Shown here one piece after another: positions 7,929 through 16,621 of a stretch of 64,000 nucleotides of DNA (position 1 is its first letter; the number at the start of each line of letters is the position of its first letter). The DNA lies in assembly GCA_038521865.1 (NCBI GenBank), contig JBCBKO010000005.1:192723-256722 (forward strand). Reading direction: 5' to 3'. A model generated the notes under the pieces. It was given only the letters and a program-made list of their open reading frames with translations, had not been told where the DNA came from and did no database searches. This stretch comes from CALBPI01 sp038521865 (GTDB lineage Bacteria; Pseudomonadota; Gammaproteobacteria; Steroidobacterales; Woeseiaceae). Both the position numbers and the translations under genes were made by a program.

Positions 7929-8771
7929 ATGCGAACTATCGTTTTATTGGCGTCACTTCTGGCGCTTTCCTTTCTTGCCAACACCGATGCAAAGGCTGCC
8001 AAGCGTGTCGACGTTGTCGAAGTTGTCGTGCTTGATGACGGCGACGCTACCGAATTGGTGATCGCGGGTTTCCATTTCGATAACGGTGTGGCCCCCTCTG
8101 TAACGCTCGGTGGTGTGCCTTTAAACGTCACGTCATCCACTGGTACCGTAATAATTGCTGAGCTGGATGCGGAGCGACTTCCAGGCACGTATGAGCTGAT
8201 CGTAAAGACCGGCGCCAAGCGTTCCGAGAAGGACGTGATCGACGTGACAATCGGAGCGGTTGGCCCGCAAGGCCCTGCCGGCGAGGCGGGTGATCAGGGA
8301 CCTGTTGGTCCGCAGGGTCCCGTGGGCCCAGCGGGGGCTGCGGGCCCCCAAGGTCCGGCGGGCCCTCAAGGCGCGACTGGCCCCCGAGGTGCGACAGGGT
8401 TGATGGGCCTGCCCGGCGTCCCTGGTGCAACCGGACCTGCAGGTCCCACCGGTCCACGAGGCGCTACGGGTCCGCAGGGTGCTACCGGTCCTCGGGGACC
8501 CGCTGGGTCAAACAGCTTCGTGACAGTAGGTCCGTTTATTGCGAGCGCAAATCGTGATCGGGATCGAACCATCGACATTCGTGATATGGGCCCGGCCAGT
8601 AATCGCGTGTGCTTCCTGACCACGGTGATTATGGCCGAGCTCGACGGCGACTTTGAGCGCGGCGTGTGCGATGTGCAGCGTACCCAAGCGGGTAACTGGC
8701 GTCTCGAAGCCTCAATTCGCGATAACGGCGATCAGTTCGCAACCTGTGCTGCGCACTGCCTGCTCTACTAA
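7929..8771 (+). CDS. Secreted collagen-like protein
   Basis: This 280-residue protein has a signal peptide (MRTIVLLASLLALSFLANTDAKA), a beta-rich IPT/TIG-like segment (about residues 25-95), then about 30 uninterrupted Gly-X-Y triplets (roughly residues 98-195, such as GPQGPAGEAGDQGPVG), and a C-terminal globular domain of about 80 residues with four or five cysteines ending in CAAHCLLY. This order is typical of bacterial surface collagens, in which a flanking domain nucleates the triple helix. The ATG at 7929 is preferred because longer upstream starts would put the strong hairpin in the coding region. The role could be adhesion or matrix; no partner gene is evident. Confidence 0.85.
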   Translation: MRTIVLLASLLALSFLANTDAKAAKRVDVVEVVVLDDGDATELVIAGFHFDNGVAPSVTLGGVPLNVTSSTGTVIIAELDAERLPGTYELIVKTGAKRSEKDVIDVTIGAVGPQGPAGEAGDQGPVGPQGPVGPAGAAGPQGPAGPQGATGPRGATGLMGLPGVPGATGPAGPTGPRGATGPQGATGPRGPAGSNSFVTVGPFIASANRDRDRTIDIRDMGPASNRVCFLTTVIMAELDGDFERGVCDVQRTQAGNWRLEASIRDNGDQFATCAAHCLLY

Positions 8772-8785
8772 TACTCAAGACCAAA

Positions 8786-8811
8786 GGGTCGGCGGTTGAT
8801 TCCGCCGACCC
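8786..8811. terminator. Hairpin after the collagen-like gene
   Basis: GGGTCGGCGG pairs perfectly with CCGCCGACCC around a six-base loop, 15 bp after the stop codon. There is no T-run, so termination may be partial or Rho-assisted. The stem shares the GGGTCGGCG core with the leader hairpin upstream of the same gene. Confidence 0.6.
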
Positions 8812-8913
8812 GCTCCAGGTCGGGTGCGCCTAGAAGGGGTTTAGTGTGTGGCCACGCTGCTGCAACAACGCATGCATATCTCTGAGCTCGCGGTTTTCTC
8901 TCGGTGAATGTGC

Positions 8914-10095
8914 TCAGACGTTGCGCAGAATGCCCGAAGCTGGCTTCAAATCGATGTTGCCTGGGAACACCAGAGTATCGATGGCACGCTGACTGACCGA
9001 GAGGTGGTCCGCCGCCAATGACTTGAATATGGACTCGTAATGATTCATCGGGCGTACATCGCGGCCTTCCCAAAGATCTGCTTTCTTGAGCCCGGGCCAG
9101 TTGCCGGCAACCCTTCCGCCGTGCACGGCACCACCGACCAGCATCGCAAGTCCGCCTGTTCCATGGTCTGTGCCTCGATTCGCGTTCTCGGCAGCCGTTC
9201 TGCCGAATTCGGAAACGACGGCAACGACCGTATGCTTCCAGTGTTGCTCAAGTCCGGTCTGCAGTTCGAGGATGCCCTTCGCAAGACTGTCGAGCAGCAC
9301 AGCCAGTCGTCGCTCTTGATCAAAGTGAGTGTCCCAACCGCCGAGCTCCAGAACCGCGATACGCGGTCCTGATTCTTGAGCAAGGATATCGGCCGCTGCT
9401 CGCGCAGCGAGCGGAAACTCTCGATCTCGCCGATTGTTGAGCCCCATCATATTGATGTCAGGCTGCACAGCGCCTTGTGCATCGCTCAGTGCGTCGGCAA
9501 ACAGCGAGTCCTCCTCGTAGGTGCGTGCAACCCGTCGCATAAAGTCCTCGTCGACATCCGGAAGCCTCGAGTCCGACCATGTCTGAACGTTAGCGTCCCC
9601 TTGGAGAATCAGCGGTACCGTTGGGCCGATCGATAAACCGAGACGCGAACTTTCTACGTTCAGCGAGCTAATCGCGCGATTGAGCCAGCCATTGTTGGCT
9701 CCATAGGGTTTGCCGCTGCCGTTTTCGAGCAGGTTCTGGCCGTCGAAGTGGGATCGCTCACGATAGACCGTGCTGGCCGCCGGAATCAGCAGCAATTCCT
9801 TCCGCCGGTATAACGGCATAAGCCAGGACAGCGCGTGGTGCAGTCCGAAGTCGCTATCGAGCTCGGTGTATCCGCCCGCGGTGTTCATGGCTTCGGACGT
9901 CCGCGGTCGCAGCTGCCAGTAGTTGGGGTCACTATGCGGTACCAACGCGTGAAGTCCATCGAGGCCGCCGCGTAACAAGACGATCACCAGTCGATTGTCA
10001 CCGGGGATCGAAGCGAACGCAGGTCGACTAGACCACACTGTGCCGGCCAACGCGCAGCCGCCCGCAGTCAGGAAGTCTCTACGATCCATAGTCAT
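8914..10095 (-). CDS. DUF1501 domain protein with Tat-like signal
   Basis: This 393-residue protein begins MDRRDFLTAGGCALAG, a twin-arginine-like signal, followed by the DUF1501 sulfatase/phosphatase-like fold. Visible features are LLRGGLDGLHALVPHSDPNY, the HFDGQNLLE region, LELGGWDTHFDQ and VAVVSEFGRTAAEN. DUF1501 proteins are exported and are almost always encoded beside DUF1800 proteins, as here (ATGA overlap at 10092-10095). Their function is not established; they belong to the alkaline-phosphatase-like superfamily by fold. The two genes form one minus-strand operon. Confidence 0.9.
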   Translation of the reverse strand: MTMDRRDFLTAGGCALAGTVWSSRPAFASIPGDNRLVIVLLRGGLDGLHALVPHSDPNYWQLRPRTSEAMNTAGGYTELDSDFGLHHALSWLMPLYRRKELLLIPAASTVYRERSHFDGQNLLENGSGKPYGANNGWLNRAISSLNVESSRLGLSIGPTVPLILQGDANVQTWSDSRLPDVDEDFMRRVARTYEEDSLFADALSDAQGAVQPDINMMGLNNRRDREFPLAARAAADILAQESGPRIAVLELGGWDTHFDQERRLAVLLDSLAKGILELQTGLEQHWKHTVVAVVSEFGRTAAENANRGTDHGTGGLAMLVGGAVHGGRVAGNWPGLKKADLWEGRDVRPMNHYESIFKSLAADHLSVSQRAIDTLVFPGNIDLKPASGILRNV

Positions 10096-11453
10096 CTCCT
10101 CTGAAACTCGGGGCTGGTGAGAATTAACGTCATGGCGTCGGTTCCGGAAGGCGCGCGTTGAACCTCCAACGCGAGCGCCTCGGACGCGACCGGACCGAGC
10201 AACCGTTCAAGCTCTTTGGCGGGTACGAGCGATGAAGGCAGTCGAGCACAAAACCGATGCGTCCACTCGATACGACGCATCAGGGACTCGGGTGCGACCC
10301 AGTCGTTCGCCTCGTCGCCCCATCCTGCAGGCGACGGCGCTGAAAACGGAATCTGCCCCATCTCGCGTAGTGCTTGAAATACATCGCGTGGTCGGGGTTT
10401 GGTGTTCCCCATCGCGCGGTTCACGCTAATGACAAACTCGTAATGAGATTTCACCTTGCTTAGGGGTTGTTCCCACGCAGCATCCAGTTCAACGATGGCT
10501 CGAGCCGTTTCGGCCAGATCGCCCTCGCTGTCCAGGAATACCTTAGCGATTCGCTCGACGTCTGCAGGATCGGGTCGATCTGTGACAAAGTGGCGCACAA
10601 GTTTCGTGGCGATGAACTTTGCTGTGGATGGATGTTGTGCAAGGTCATTGAGTACGGCAGTGCCTTCGTTCACTCCATCTTCCCGATATTTCTTGCCAAG
10701 CACCCGTTTTGTCCCGGGTTCATGGAAATAGGGCTTGAACTCGAATCGACCATGCGCGGGCTGATCTTCGAATTTGAATCTCAGACCACCGTGACTCCAG
10801 CCTGAAATGACTTTCGCGAGTTCGATGACATCGACCTGCTCGTAACCGCCGTCAACACCGAGCGTGTGGAGTTCGAGAATCTCGCGAGCGAGATTCTCGT
10901 TGAGTGTCTTTTCAGTGCCGCTGCGGCGGCGACGGCGTTTGCCGGCTCTGGAATTCTCTCCGAAGGATGCAGCATTATCGAGATAGCTCAACATGGCTGG
11001 GTGGCGGCACACTGCGATTAGCATCTCTGAGAAACGCCCGAAAATGTGGGGACGAATAGCTTCACGCTCATAGGCCGGAATCACGGGTCCGACAATCGCT
11101 TTGCTCCGTGAAATCGTGAAATGATTCGACCAGAACATGACCATGCGCTCTGCAAAGGGCACGTCTGTTTCGATCATTGCTCGGCTGCGCGCGATAACCT
11201 CGGGTGCAAACGCCTTGCGATAGTTGTCGGCTGCCATTTTTTCGAGCTCACCGGCACCGGCCATCCGCGCGTCATGCAATCCCTTGATGATCTCTTCGGA
11301 TGAGGTGAACGAACGCAGTACGGTCGGAGTCTCGTGATCTGCAATCTGGCCGATCACCCATCCGCGCGGATCATCACCTTTCGAAAAGACATCCTTCGGC
11401 GTGGGTCCAAGGCCAAATCGATTGACAGCATGGAATGTATCGAGCGTTCGCAT
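10092..11453 (-). CDS. DUF1800 domain protein
   Basis: This 453-residue protein matches DUF1800 throughout: it opens with FHAVNRFGLGPTP, contains MVMFWSNHFTISRSK near residue 110, the NENLAREILELHTLGVDGGY motif near 190, and RRIEWTHRFCARLP near the C-terminus. The function of DUF1800 is unknown; the family accompanies DUF1501. It is the first gene of the pair and probably gives translational coupling to DUF1501. A 17-bp perfect palindrome lies 57 bp upstream and may be its operator. Confidence 0.9.
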   Translation of the reverse strand: MRTLDTFHAVNRFGLGPTPKDVFSKGDDPRGWVIGQIADHETPTVLRSFTSSEEIIKGLHDARMAGAGELEKMAADNYRKAFAPEVIARSRAMIETDVPFAERMVMFWSNHFTISRSKAIVGPVIPAYEREAIRPHIFGRFSEMLIAVCRHPAMLSYLDNAASFGENSRAGKRRRRRSGTEKTLNENLAREILELHTLGVDGGYEQVDVIELAKVISGWSHGGLRFKFEDQPAHGRFEFKPYFHEPGTKRVLGKKYREDGVNEGTAVLNDLAQHPSTAKFIATKLVRHFVTDRPDPADVERIAKVFLDSEGDLAETARAIVELDAAWEQPLSKVKSHYEFVISVNRAMGNTKPRPRDVFQALREMGQIPFSAPSPAGWGDEANDWVAPESLMRRIEWTHRFCARLPSSLVPAKELERLLGPVASEALALEVQRAPSGTDAMTLILTSPEFQRR

Positions 11454-11509
11454 GCAACTCCTCTGACCTGAAAACGAGCGTCTATTCTTATATAACGGTC
11501 AACCGCGAG

Positions 11510-11526
11510 ATTCGTTGACAACGAAT
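11510..11526. promoter_or_regulatory. Perfect 17-bp palindrome upstream of DUF1800
   Basis: ATTCGTTGACAACGAAT is fully symmetric around the central A. It lies between the DUF1800 start (11453) and the stop of the DUF4240 gene (11528). With no T-tract it looks more like a regulator site than a terminator. The cognate regulator is unknown. Confidence 0.5.
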
Positions 11527-11527
11527 A

Positions 11528-12178
11528 TCACCAGGCGAGGAACGCGAGCTCCGGGTACTTTAAGAATGCGGTGCCTTCGGAAAACGGCTCGCCACGAGTA
11601 TCGCCAATCCCGAGCTCATCCAGGGGCAGTTCTTTGCCCGTTAGGTCCTTGTATGCGGCATCAGCGGCATACTCGATACCTTCATAAGCCTCCAAGAAGT
11701 CACGTATCGCGACAAAGTACAGCAATCGCGGGTGGTTGAAGGTCCAGTAGAATTTATTCTTGCCTTGGGCGACCCACCATGTTCTGAAGTAATGGAAAGT
11801 GTCGTCAGAGCACCCCCAGTTCAGCGCATAGATACGCTCCCACAGTCGAAAGTGGTTGGTGCGATCCAGGAGCGCCACGAAGGCCTTTTGAAACCTCACA
11901 ATTTCTTCCGGTCGTTCTCCCTTCAGGAGCTCTACCAGAATTTCGGTTTGGCGTTCGTAACTGTTGCCACTGCGCTTGCGTGCTTTCTGGATGAGGGCCC
12001 AGAATTTGTCTTCATCCATCAGGTCTTCGGTGTCAGTGCCCTGCAGTGGCGACAAGCCCGGGTAAACCGGAAAATTCAGTCCAGCCTGAAACGCGAGGCG
12101 AAGTGTCCACGCGATGAACAGAAAGCCAAGGAAAACGGCAAGCAGAATTTCGGGGTAGAAGCCCACGCTATAGAGCAT
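11528..12178 (-). CDS. DUF4240 protein with N-terminal membrane anchor
   Basis: This 216-residue protein has one N-terminal hydrophobic helix (FYPEILLAVFLGFLFIAWTL) followed by a DUF4240 domain from about residue 55 (MDEDKFWALIQKARKRSG, LWERIYALNWGCSDDTFHYF, FRTWWVAQGK). DUF4240 is found mainly in cytosolic WGR-like or stand-alone proteins of unknown function, so the membrane anchor is notable. The ATG at 12178 gives an 11-bp overlap with the end of the pseudouridine synthase gene upstream, suggesting coupling. Confidence 0.75.
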   Translation of the reverse strand: MLYSVGFYPEILLAVFLGFLFIAWTLRLAFQAGLNFPVYPGLSPLQGTDTEDLMDEDKFWALIQKARKRSGNSYERQTEILVELLKGERPEEIVRFQKAFVALLDRTNHFRLWERIYALNWGCSDDTFHYFRTWWVAQGKNKFYWTFNHPRLLYFVAIRDFLEAYEGIEYAADAAYKDLTGKELPLDELGIGDTRGEPFSEGTAFLKYPELAFLAW

Positions 12179-12977
12179 ACTCCAGACGTTCGCCCGATAC
12201 AGGGTGGTCGAAAGCGAGGTAGACCGAGCGCAGCTGAAGGTCCGGGTCGCCTGGGCCGGCGCCACCGTAAAGGCGATCGCCGATAATCGGGTGGCCGATC
12301 TCGGCCAGGTGTCGCCGAATTTGATGCTTACGCCCGGTTTCGATTTGAATGTCGAGCGTCGATAAATTGCCATCAACTTCCACTGCCGTTAACTCCGAAA
12401 GCGCAGGCTTGTCGTCGAGTGGCAGGTCGATGCGCAATGGCAATGCGATCTCGGAGCAATCTCCGTGGACTGTCGCACGATATCGTTTTTCGACAGCACG
12501 CTCCGCAAACTGATTCGCGAGGTGCGCAGCCGTACGCTTGGTATGGGCAACCACCATGAGACCGGAGGCGGCTCGGTCTAGTCGGTGAACCGTGAATCCA
12601 TTCCGGGTCGGTGTGAGGTGCTTCTCCGCCCAGCGGACGACCGTGCAGTGATCGCCCCATTTGGAGCCCTGCGAGCGCAAACCGGCAGGTTTGGACCATA
12701 CCGAGAACGCGTGTTCATCCGCGATCAGGTCTGGCGCTTCGGGTGTCTCTCCGAGCAGGATCGGATTGTAGTAGAGATGAATCTCATCGCCCGGCAACAG
12801 TTTCCGTGTGGCACGGCGTAGTCTTGCAGTGCCGAAGTCGCGCGTTAACCAAACAGCGCCGCAATTCATCGCATGTTTGATGCGCTGCTTTGGAAGCGTC
12901 GTTTCCTTGTGCAGAAGATCGACGGCCTTGTCCCCGGAGGAGTGCACACGCAAATGAATCTCGAGTGTGTCGTTCAT
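12168..12977 (-). CDS. RluA-family pseudouridine synthase
   Basis: This 269-residue protein carries an N-terminal S4-like segment (residues 17-60, LPKQRIKHAMNCGAVWL) and the RluA catalytic domain, with the signature HRLDRAASGL holding the catalytic Asp134 and the later IQIETGRKHQIRRHLAEIGH. It isomerises specific uridines in rRNA or tRNA. The target cannot be told from sequence; the S4-like domain favours an rRNA site. It is followed by an overlapping DUF4240 gene and preceded by a CBM9-like gene 21 bp away. Confidence 0.92.
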   Translation of the reverse strand: MNDTLEIHLRVHSSGDKAVDLLHKETTLPKQRIKHAMNCGAVWLTRDFGTARLRRATRKLLPGDEIHLYYNPILLGETPEAPDLIADEHAFSVWSKPAGLRSQGSKWGDHCTVVRWAEKHLTPTRNGFTVHRLDRAASGLMVVAHTKRTAAHLANQFAERAVEKRYRATVHGDCSEIALPLRIDLPLDDKPALSELTAVEVDGNLSTLDIQIETGRKHQIRRHLAEIGHPIIGDRLYGGAGPGDPDLQLRSVYLAFDHPVSGERLEYAL

Positions 12978-12998
12978 CAGCGTGCCGCGATGCCTCGC

Positions 12999-13760
12999 CT
13001 AGTCGGCACTGACGAGCTCTACGGTTCCAAACAGTCCTGCGTCGATCCACCCACGGTCGGTGGGTCCCGAGGGGACCGTTTCTGAGCCGATGAAGTTCTC
13101 GCGAATTTCGCTGCCGTCATTGTCGCAATACGCGACCATTAAGCCGATGATTTTGCCGGTCGTTAGTGTTTGCGGCGTTTGATCGGGCATATCGTCGACA
13201 AAGCTATCGTCGTATAGCGCGATGCTCACCTCCCACACGATCTTGTCACCCTGTTGGCGCCATGCGCTCGAGATGTGGTCGTTGTAGGCTCGCGGTTGCT
13301 CGTCCGTGCCAATATCAATCGCCTGATTGTCCAGCGAAAAATGATAGGCGAACGCATTGTGGTTGTACTGATGCTCGCCTCCTGAGTGGTCCTCGTCGAT
13401 GAATACCTCGAGACAATCATCATCCCAGTACTGTGTCAGCGGATTTCGGTGCGTATCGATCAAAATGTCGTCGGTGAATTCGACCAGGAGGAAAACGCGC
13501 TCCTTGGTCCACGCGACCTTGAAGTGGCCCTCGAAATCCTCTTTCGAATACTCAGGTCCGAGCCAACGCTGATCGAGTACGCGCCACTCGGCGCTCGACC
13601 ACACCGAATCATCGGCGCTTCCATCAACCACAATGCCGTCTGTTGCCAGTGGCGCCCGGTAGTAACTCCGGTCTTCGACATGCGCGGCATGGGAGTCCAA
13701 GGCGCAGAACAAACCGGTCAGCGACAGGAAGCGGACGAACGATGACGCTTTGCAATTCAT
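12999..13760 (-). CDS. Secreted CBM9-like carbohydrate-binding protein
   Basis: This 253-residue protein has a signal peptide (FVRFLSLTGLFCALDSHA) and a single CBM9_1/DOMON-like sugar-binding fold (PF06452): DGIVVDGSADDSVWSSAEWR, FKVAWTKERVFLLVEFTDD, YWDDDCLEVFIDEDHSGG and WEVSIALYDD. Such domains bind sugars or haem in exported enzymes. Here the domain stands alone, with no catalytic partner in the same protein. The gene is the first of a minus-strand run with the pseudouridine synthase, though a shared function is not evident. Confidence 0.8.
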   Translation of the reverse strand: MNCKASSFVRFLSLTGLFCALDSHAAHVEDRSYYRAPLATDGIVVDGSADDSVWSSAEWRVLDQRWLGPEYSKEDFEGHFKVAWTKERVFLLVEFTDDILIDTHRNPLTQYWDDDCLEVFIDEDHSGGEHQYNHNAFAYHFSLDNQAIDIGTDEQPRAYNDHISSAWRQQGDKIVWEVSIALYDDSFVDDMPDQTPQTLTTGKIIGLMVAYCDNDGSEIRENFIGSETVPSGPTDRGWIDAGLFGTVELVSAD

Positions 13761-14000
13761 GGAACTTTCCCCCTACGGTGACCAGTGTGTGAATGATAAA
13801 CATCGTGCAGTGGATTGCATCTGCGACATAGGCAGGATCGCATTATTGTCCAGCGGTACCTCAGTGTCTAAGGCGGCCTTTAAGAAAAATCGGCTTGTGT
13901 ACGTAATGAATCGGTCACGGAGAGCCTCCACACTAGTGGATGGCTTAAGGTTCGCAGGTTAACGGTGTCAGTGATGCACGGCGCGACGGGAGAGGTAGCC

Positions 14001-16586
14001 ATGATGCGCCAAGATTCGGGAAAGTCCACGTTCCTGATGATGTTGATGCTGGCTTCGGGGTTTGCGGGTCTCGGTTACGAAATCGCCTGGACTCGCGCCC
14101 TATCAGTGGCGCTCGGGCATGAGATCGTGGCCGTGCTCGCGGTAGTTGCGGCTTTTTTCGCGGGGCTGGGAATTGGTGCCTGGCTACTCGATGGGCCAGT
14201 GCGTCGGAGCCGGCGACCGGCGCGCTGGTATGCGGCACTAGAGATGGTAATCGCGCTTTGGGCCATCGCTCTGATATGGCTCATTCCATCATTCAATGAG
14301 CTCGTATCACACTCCCTGGGTACTGCACCGAGTCAAGCAGGCCACTGGCTCACCGCTTTCGGGGCGACGTTCGTCTTGTTACTTCCGGCAACCATGGCAA
14401 TGGGCGGCACGCTGCCGTCCCTGGAGCGCGTGTTGGGTGCCGAGCGTCACGTTGAAGCTGGGGTCGCAAAGTTGTATTCGGCGAACACCCTCGGTGCGGT
14501 TATCGGCACATTGCTGACTACAGCGTTGATAATGCCGGCTGTTGGCACCAACGCAACCCTCTTGATGTTGGCAACTGTGAACCTGTTATGCGCGATACTG
14601 GCGATAGGCGTTGCCGACAATACGGTTCAACCTGTAACGCCAAACTCGGCGGTCTTGGAGCCTTCACCGTTGCGTCTGACGGCTTTGCTGGCACTGAGCG
14701 GGTTACTGGCCATAGGTTTTGAAGTTGTAGTCATCCGAGTACTCAGTCAAGTGCTGGAGAACACGGTGTTTACATTTGCGAGCCTGCTGTCGATTTACCT
14801 GGTGGGCACAGCTGGCGGCGCTGCGCTCTACGCTCGCATAGCCGACTCTGCCAAGTTTGAGCCTACGCTACATTTTCTGTTGATTTTGATGTCAGTCAGT
14901 ATGCTGCTGTCGACCGTAGTGCTGTACTTCTCGAAATCGCTCCACTTGCTTCTCACAGAATTGACGGGCAATGGCTACGTTGCTGCCATCAGTGGTGAAA
15001 TGTTGCTTGCTGGTTTGGTGTTCATACTGCCGACGATGGTAATGGGCGCACTGTTTGGCCACCTTGCCCAAACTGCTCGCGAGCGTTATGGGGTGGGAAA
15101 GGCAATTGGAGTGAATACGCTTGCGGCCGCTCTCTCTCCTCTGGTTTTCGGGGTCGTCTTGCTACCTGCGGTAGGACCCAAATTGCTCTTGGTCGGAATT
15201 GCCTTGTCCTATCTGCTAATGATTGGTGGTGGCTCCCGTAACTGGCGGCCACTGGCGTTTGTACCGTTAGCGGGAGGGATCGTTTTCGCCCTAGCTATGC
15301 CATCGCTTCGAATCATGGACGTGCCTGAAGGTGGAGAAATCCTGACATATACAGATGGCGTCATGGCATCAGTTGGGGTAGTCACCGATCGCAATGGAAT
15401 ACGATATCTGAAGGTCAACGATCACTTCACAATGGGAAGTTCGGCGACGGGATTCTCGGATGCTAGACAGACTCATATCCCGCTGTTGCTTCATCAGAGC
15501 CCAGAATCAGCGTTGTACTTGGGCCTTGGGACAGGCTCCACTTTCGCGGCCTCCGCGGCTTATCCTGACCTCTTCGCTACGGGTGTGGAGCTCATTCCTG
15601 AAGTGATCCCGGCGATCCGTTACTTTGATGCGGGTTTGGAGGCAAGACAGGAGCAGAACAGCGTTCATGTGCTCGCCTCTGATGCCAGACGGTTTGTCCG
15701 CACTACGGAGGATCGGTTTGACGTTGTCATTGGGGAGGTGTTCCATCCGTCTCGCGATGGGTCGGGGTCGCTCTATACGGTCGAGCACTTCGAAGCCATA
15801 CGACGAACCCTGTCGGACGATGGGCTCTACTGCCAGTGGTTGCCATTGTTTCAACTTGATCTTGAGACGCTCGCGACAATCGTTCGTACTTTCCAGAGTG
15901 TTTACCCAAACAGCGAGGCCTACCTTGCGCACTTCAGTCTGGGGCAGCCGATTATTGGGCTCGTAGGGCGTGTTGATGGAACTTCGCCGCGTCGCGGGTG
16001 GTTGCGCGAGCGAGTCAACGATCGATCGTTAGCTGAAGCGCTTGTCGCGGCTGAGATCGGACGCGATTTGGATCTCTTCGGGCTGATGATTGCCGATTCC
16101 AACGCGTTGGCTTCGTTTGCCGGCGAGGGGCCTCTGAATTCAGATAACTTTCCGGTGGTTACATACATGGCGCCTGGTTTCGTCTATTCGGCACCCGAGC
16201 CTGCGCACGTCAGACTAATCGATTTGTTAGATCGACTTGAGATGCCGTCGGGTCAGCGGTTCTCGGTGTCGAACTCGGATCGCTTTGATCGCGACATCGA
16301 AAATTATTGGGCTGCTCGGGACGCTTATCTGAATCTGGGCGTGCGAATTACGCCATCAGCTGATCCTCGGGTCATGGTCGATCAGCTAGAGCAACCCTTT
16401 CTTGAAATCCTTGAGACCTCGGCTGAGTTCACGCCGGCTTATCGTCCGTTGGTAGAACTCGCCTATCAGCTTTCGGATTCTTCACCTCGGGAAGCTATTC
16501 GGTTACTCGACGCGGTCATTGAGGTTGCACCGGGTCAACCCCAGGCGTATCAGCTACGAGAAATTATTCTGTCAAGGGTGAATTAG
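14001..16586 (+). CDS. Fused MFS/spermidine-synthase-like membrane protein
   Basis: This 861-residue protein has about 12 hydrophobic segments in its first 430 residues (GFAGLGYEIAWTRALSVALG is typical of the family), then a spermidine/spermine synthase-like Rossmann domain from about residue 470 (LYLGLGTGSTFAAS near 504, FDVVIGEVFHPSRDGSGSLY near 570). The final 120 residues are helical and TPR-like (YRPLVELAYQLSDSSPREAI). I chose the ATG at 14001 because GGGAGAGG lies just upstream; a GTG at 13965 is possible. The role of such fusions is not settled; aminopropyl transfer is not assured. A 2OG-Fe(II) oxygenase gene follows 35 bp later. Confidence 0.85.
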   Translation: MMRQDSGKSTFLMMLMLASGFAGLGYEIAWTRALSVALGHEIVAVLAVVAAFFAGLGIGAWLLDGPVRRSRRPARWYAALEMVIALWAIALIWLIPSFNELVSHSLGTAPSQAGHWLTAFGATFVLLLPATMAMGGTLPSLERVLGAERHVEAGVAKLYSANTLGAVIGTLLTTALIMPAVGTNATLLMLATVNLLCAILAIGVADNTVQPVTPNSAVLEPSPLRLTALLALSGLLAIGFEVVVIRVLSQVLENTVFTFASLLSIYLVGTAGGAALYARIADSAKFEPTLHFLLILMSVSMLLSTVVLYFSKSLHLLLTELTGNGYVAAISGEMLLAGLVFILPTMVMGALFGHLAQTARERYGVGKAIGVNTLAAALSPLVFGVVLLPAVGPKLLLVGIALSYLLMIGGGSRNWRPLAFVPLAGGIVFALAMPSLRIMDVPEGGEILTYTDGVMASVGVVTDRNGIRYLKVNDHFTMGSSATGFSDARQTHIPLLLHQSPESALYLGLGTGSTFAASAAYPDLFATGVELIPEVIPAIRYFDAGLEARQEQNSVHVLASDARRFVRTTEDRFDVVIGEVFHPSRDGSGSLYTVEHFEAIRRTLSDDGLYCQWLPLFQLDLETLATIVRTFQSVYPNSEAYLAHFSLGQPIIGLVGRVDGTSPRRGWLRERVNDRSLAEALVAAEIGRDLDLFGLMIADSNALASFAGEGPLNSDNFPVVTYMAPGFVYSAPEPAHVRLIDLLDRLEMPSGQRFSVSNSDRFDRDIENYWAARDAYLNLGVRITPSADPRVMVDQLEQPFLEILETSAEFTPAYRPLVELAYQLSDSSPREAIRLLDAVIEVAPGQPQAYQLREIILSRVN

Positions 16587-16621
16587 TATGCAGGTGGACC
16601 AGTTTTCCTGAGGAAGAAGAC

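Noticed and set aside
8260..8520. Repetitive GC-rich tract read as a possible CRISPR or microsatellite
   Set aside because: The repeats are 9-base-phased Gly-X-Y codons of a collagen-like domain without constant spacers.
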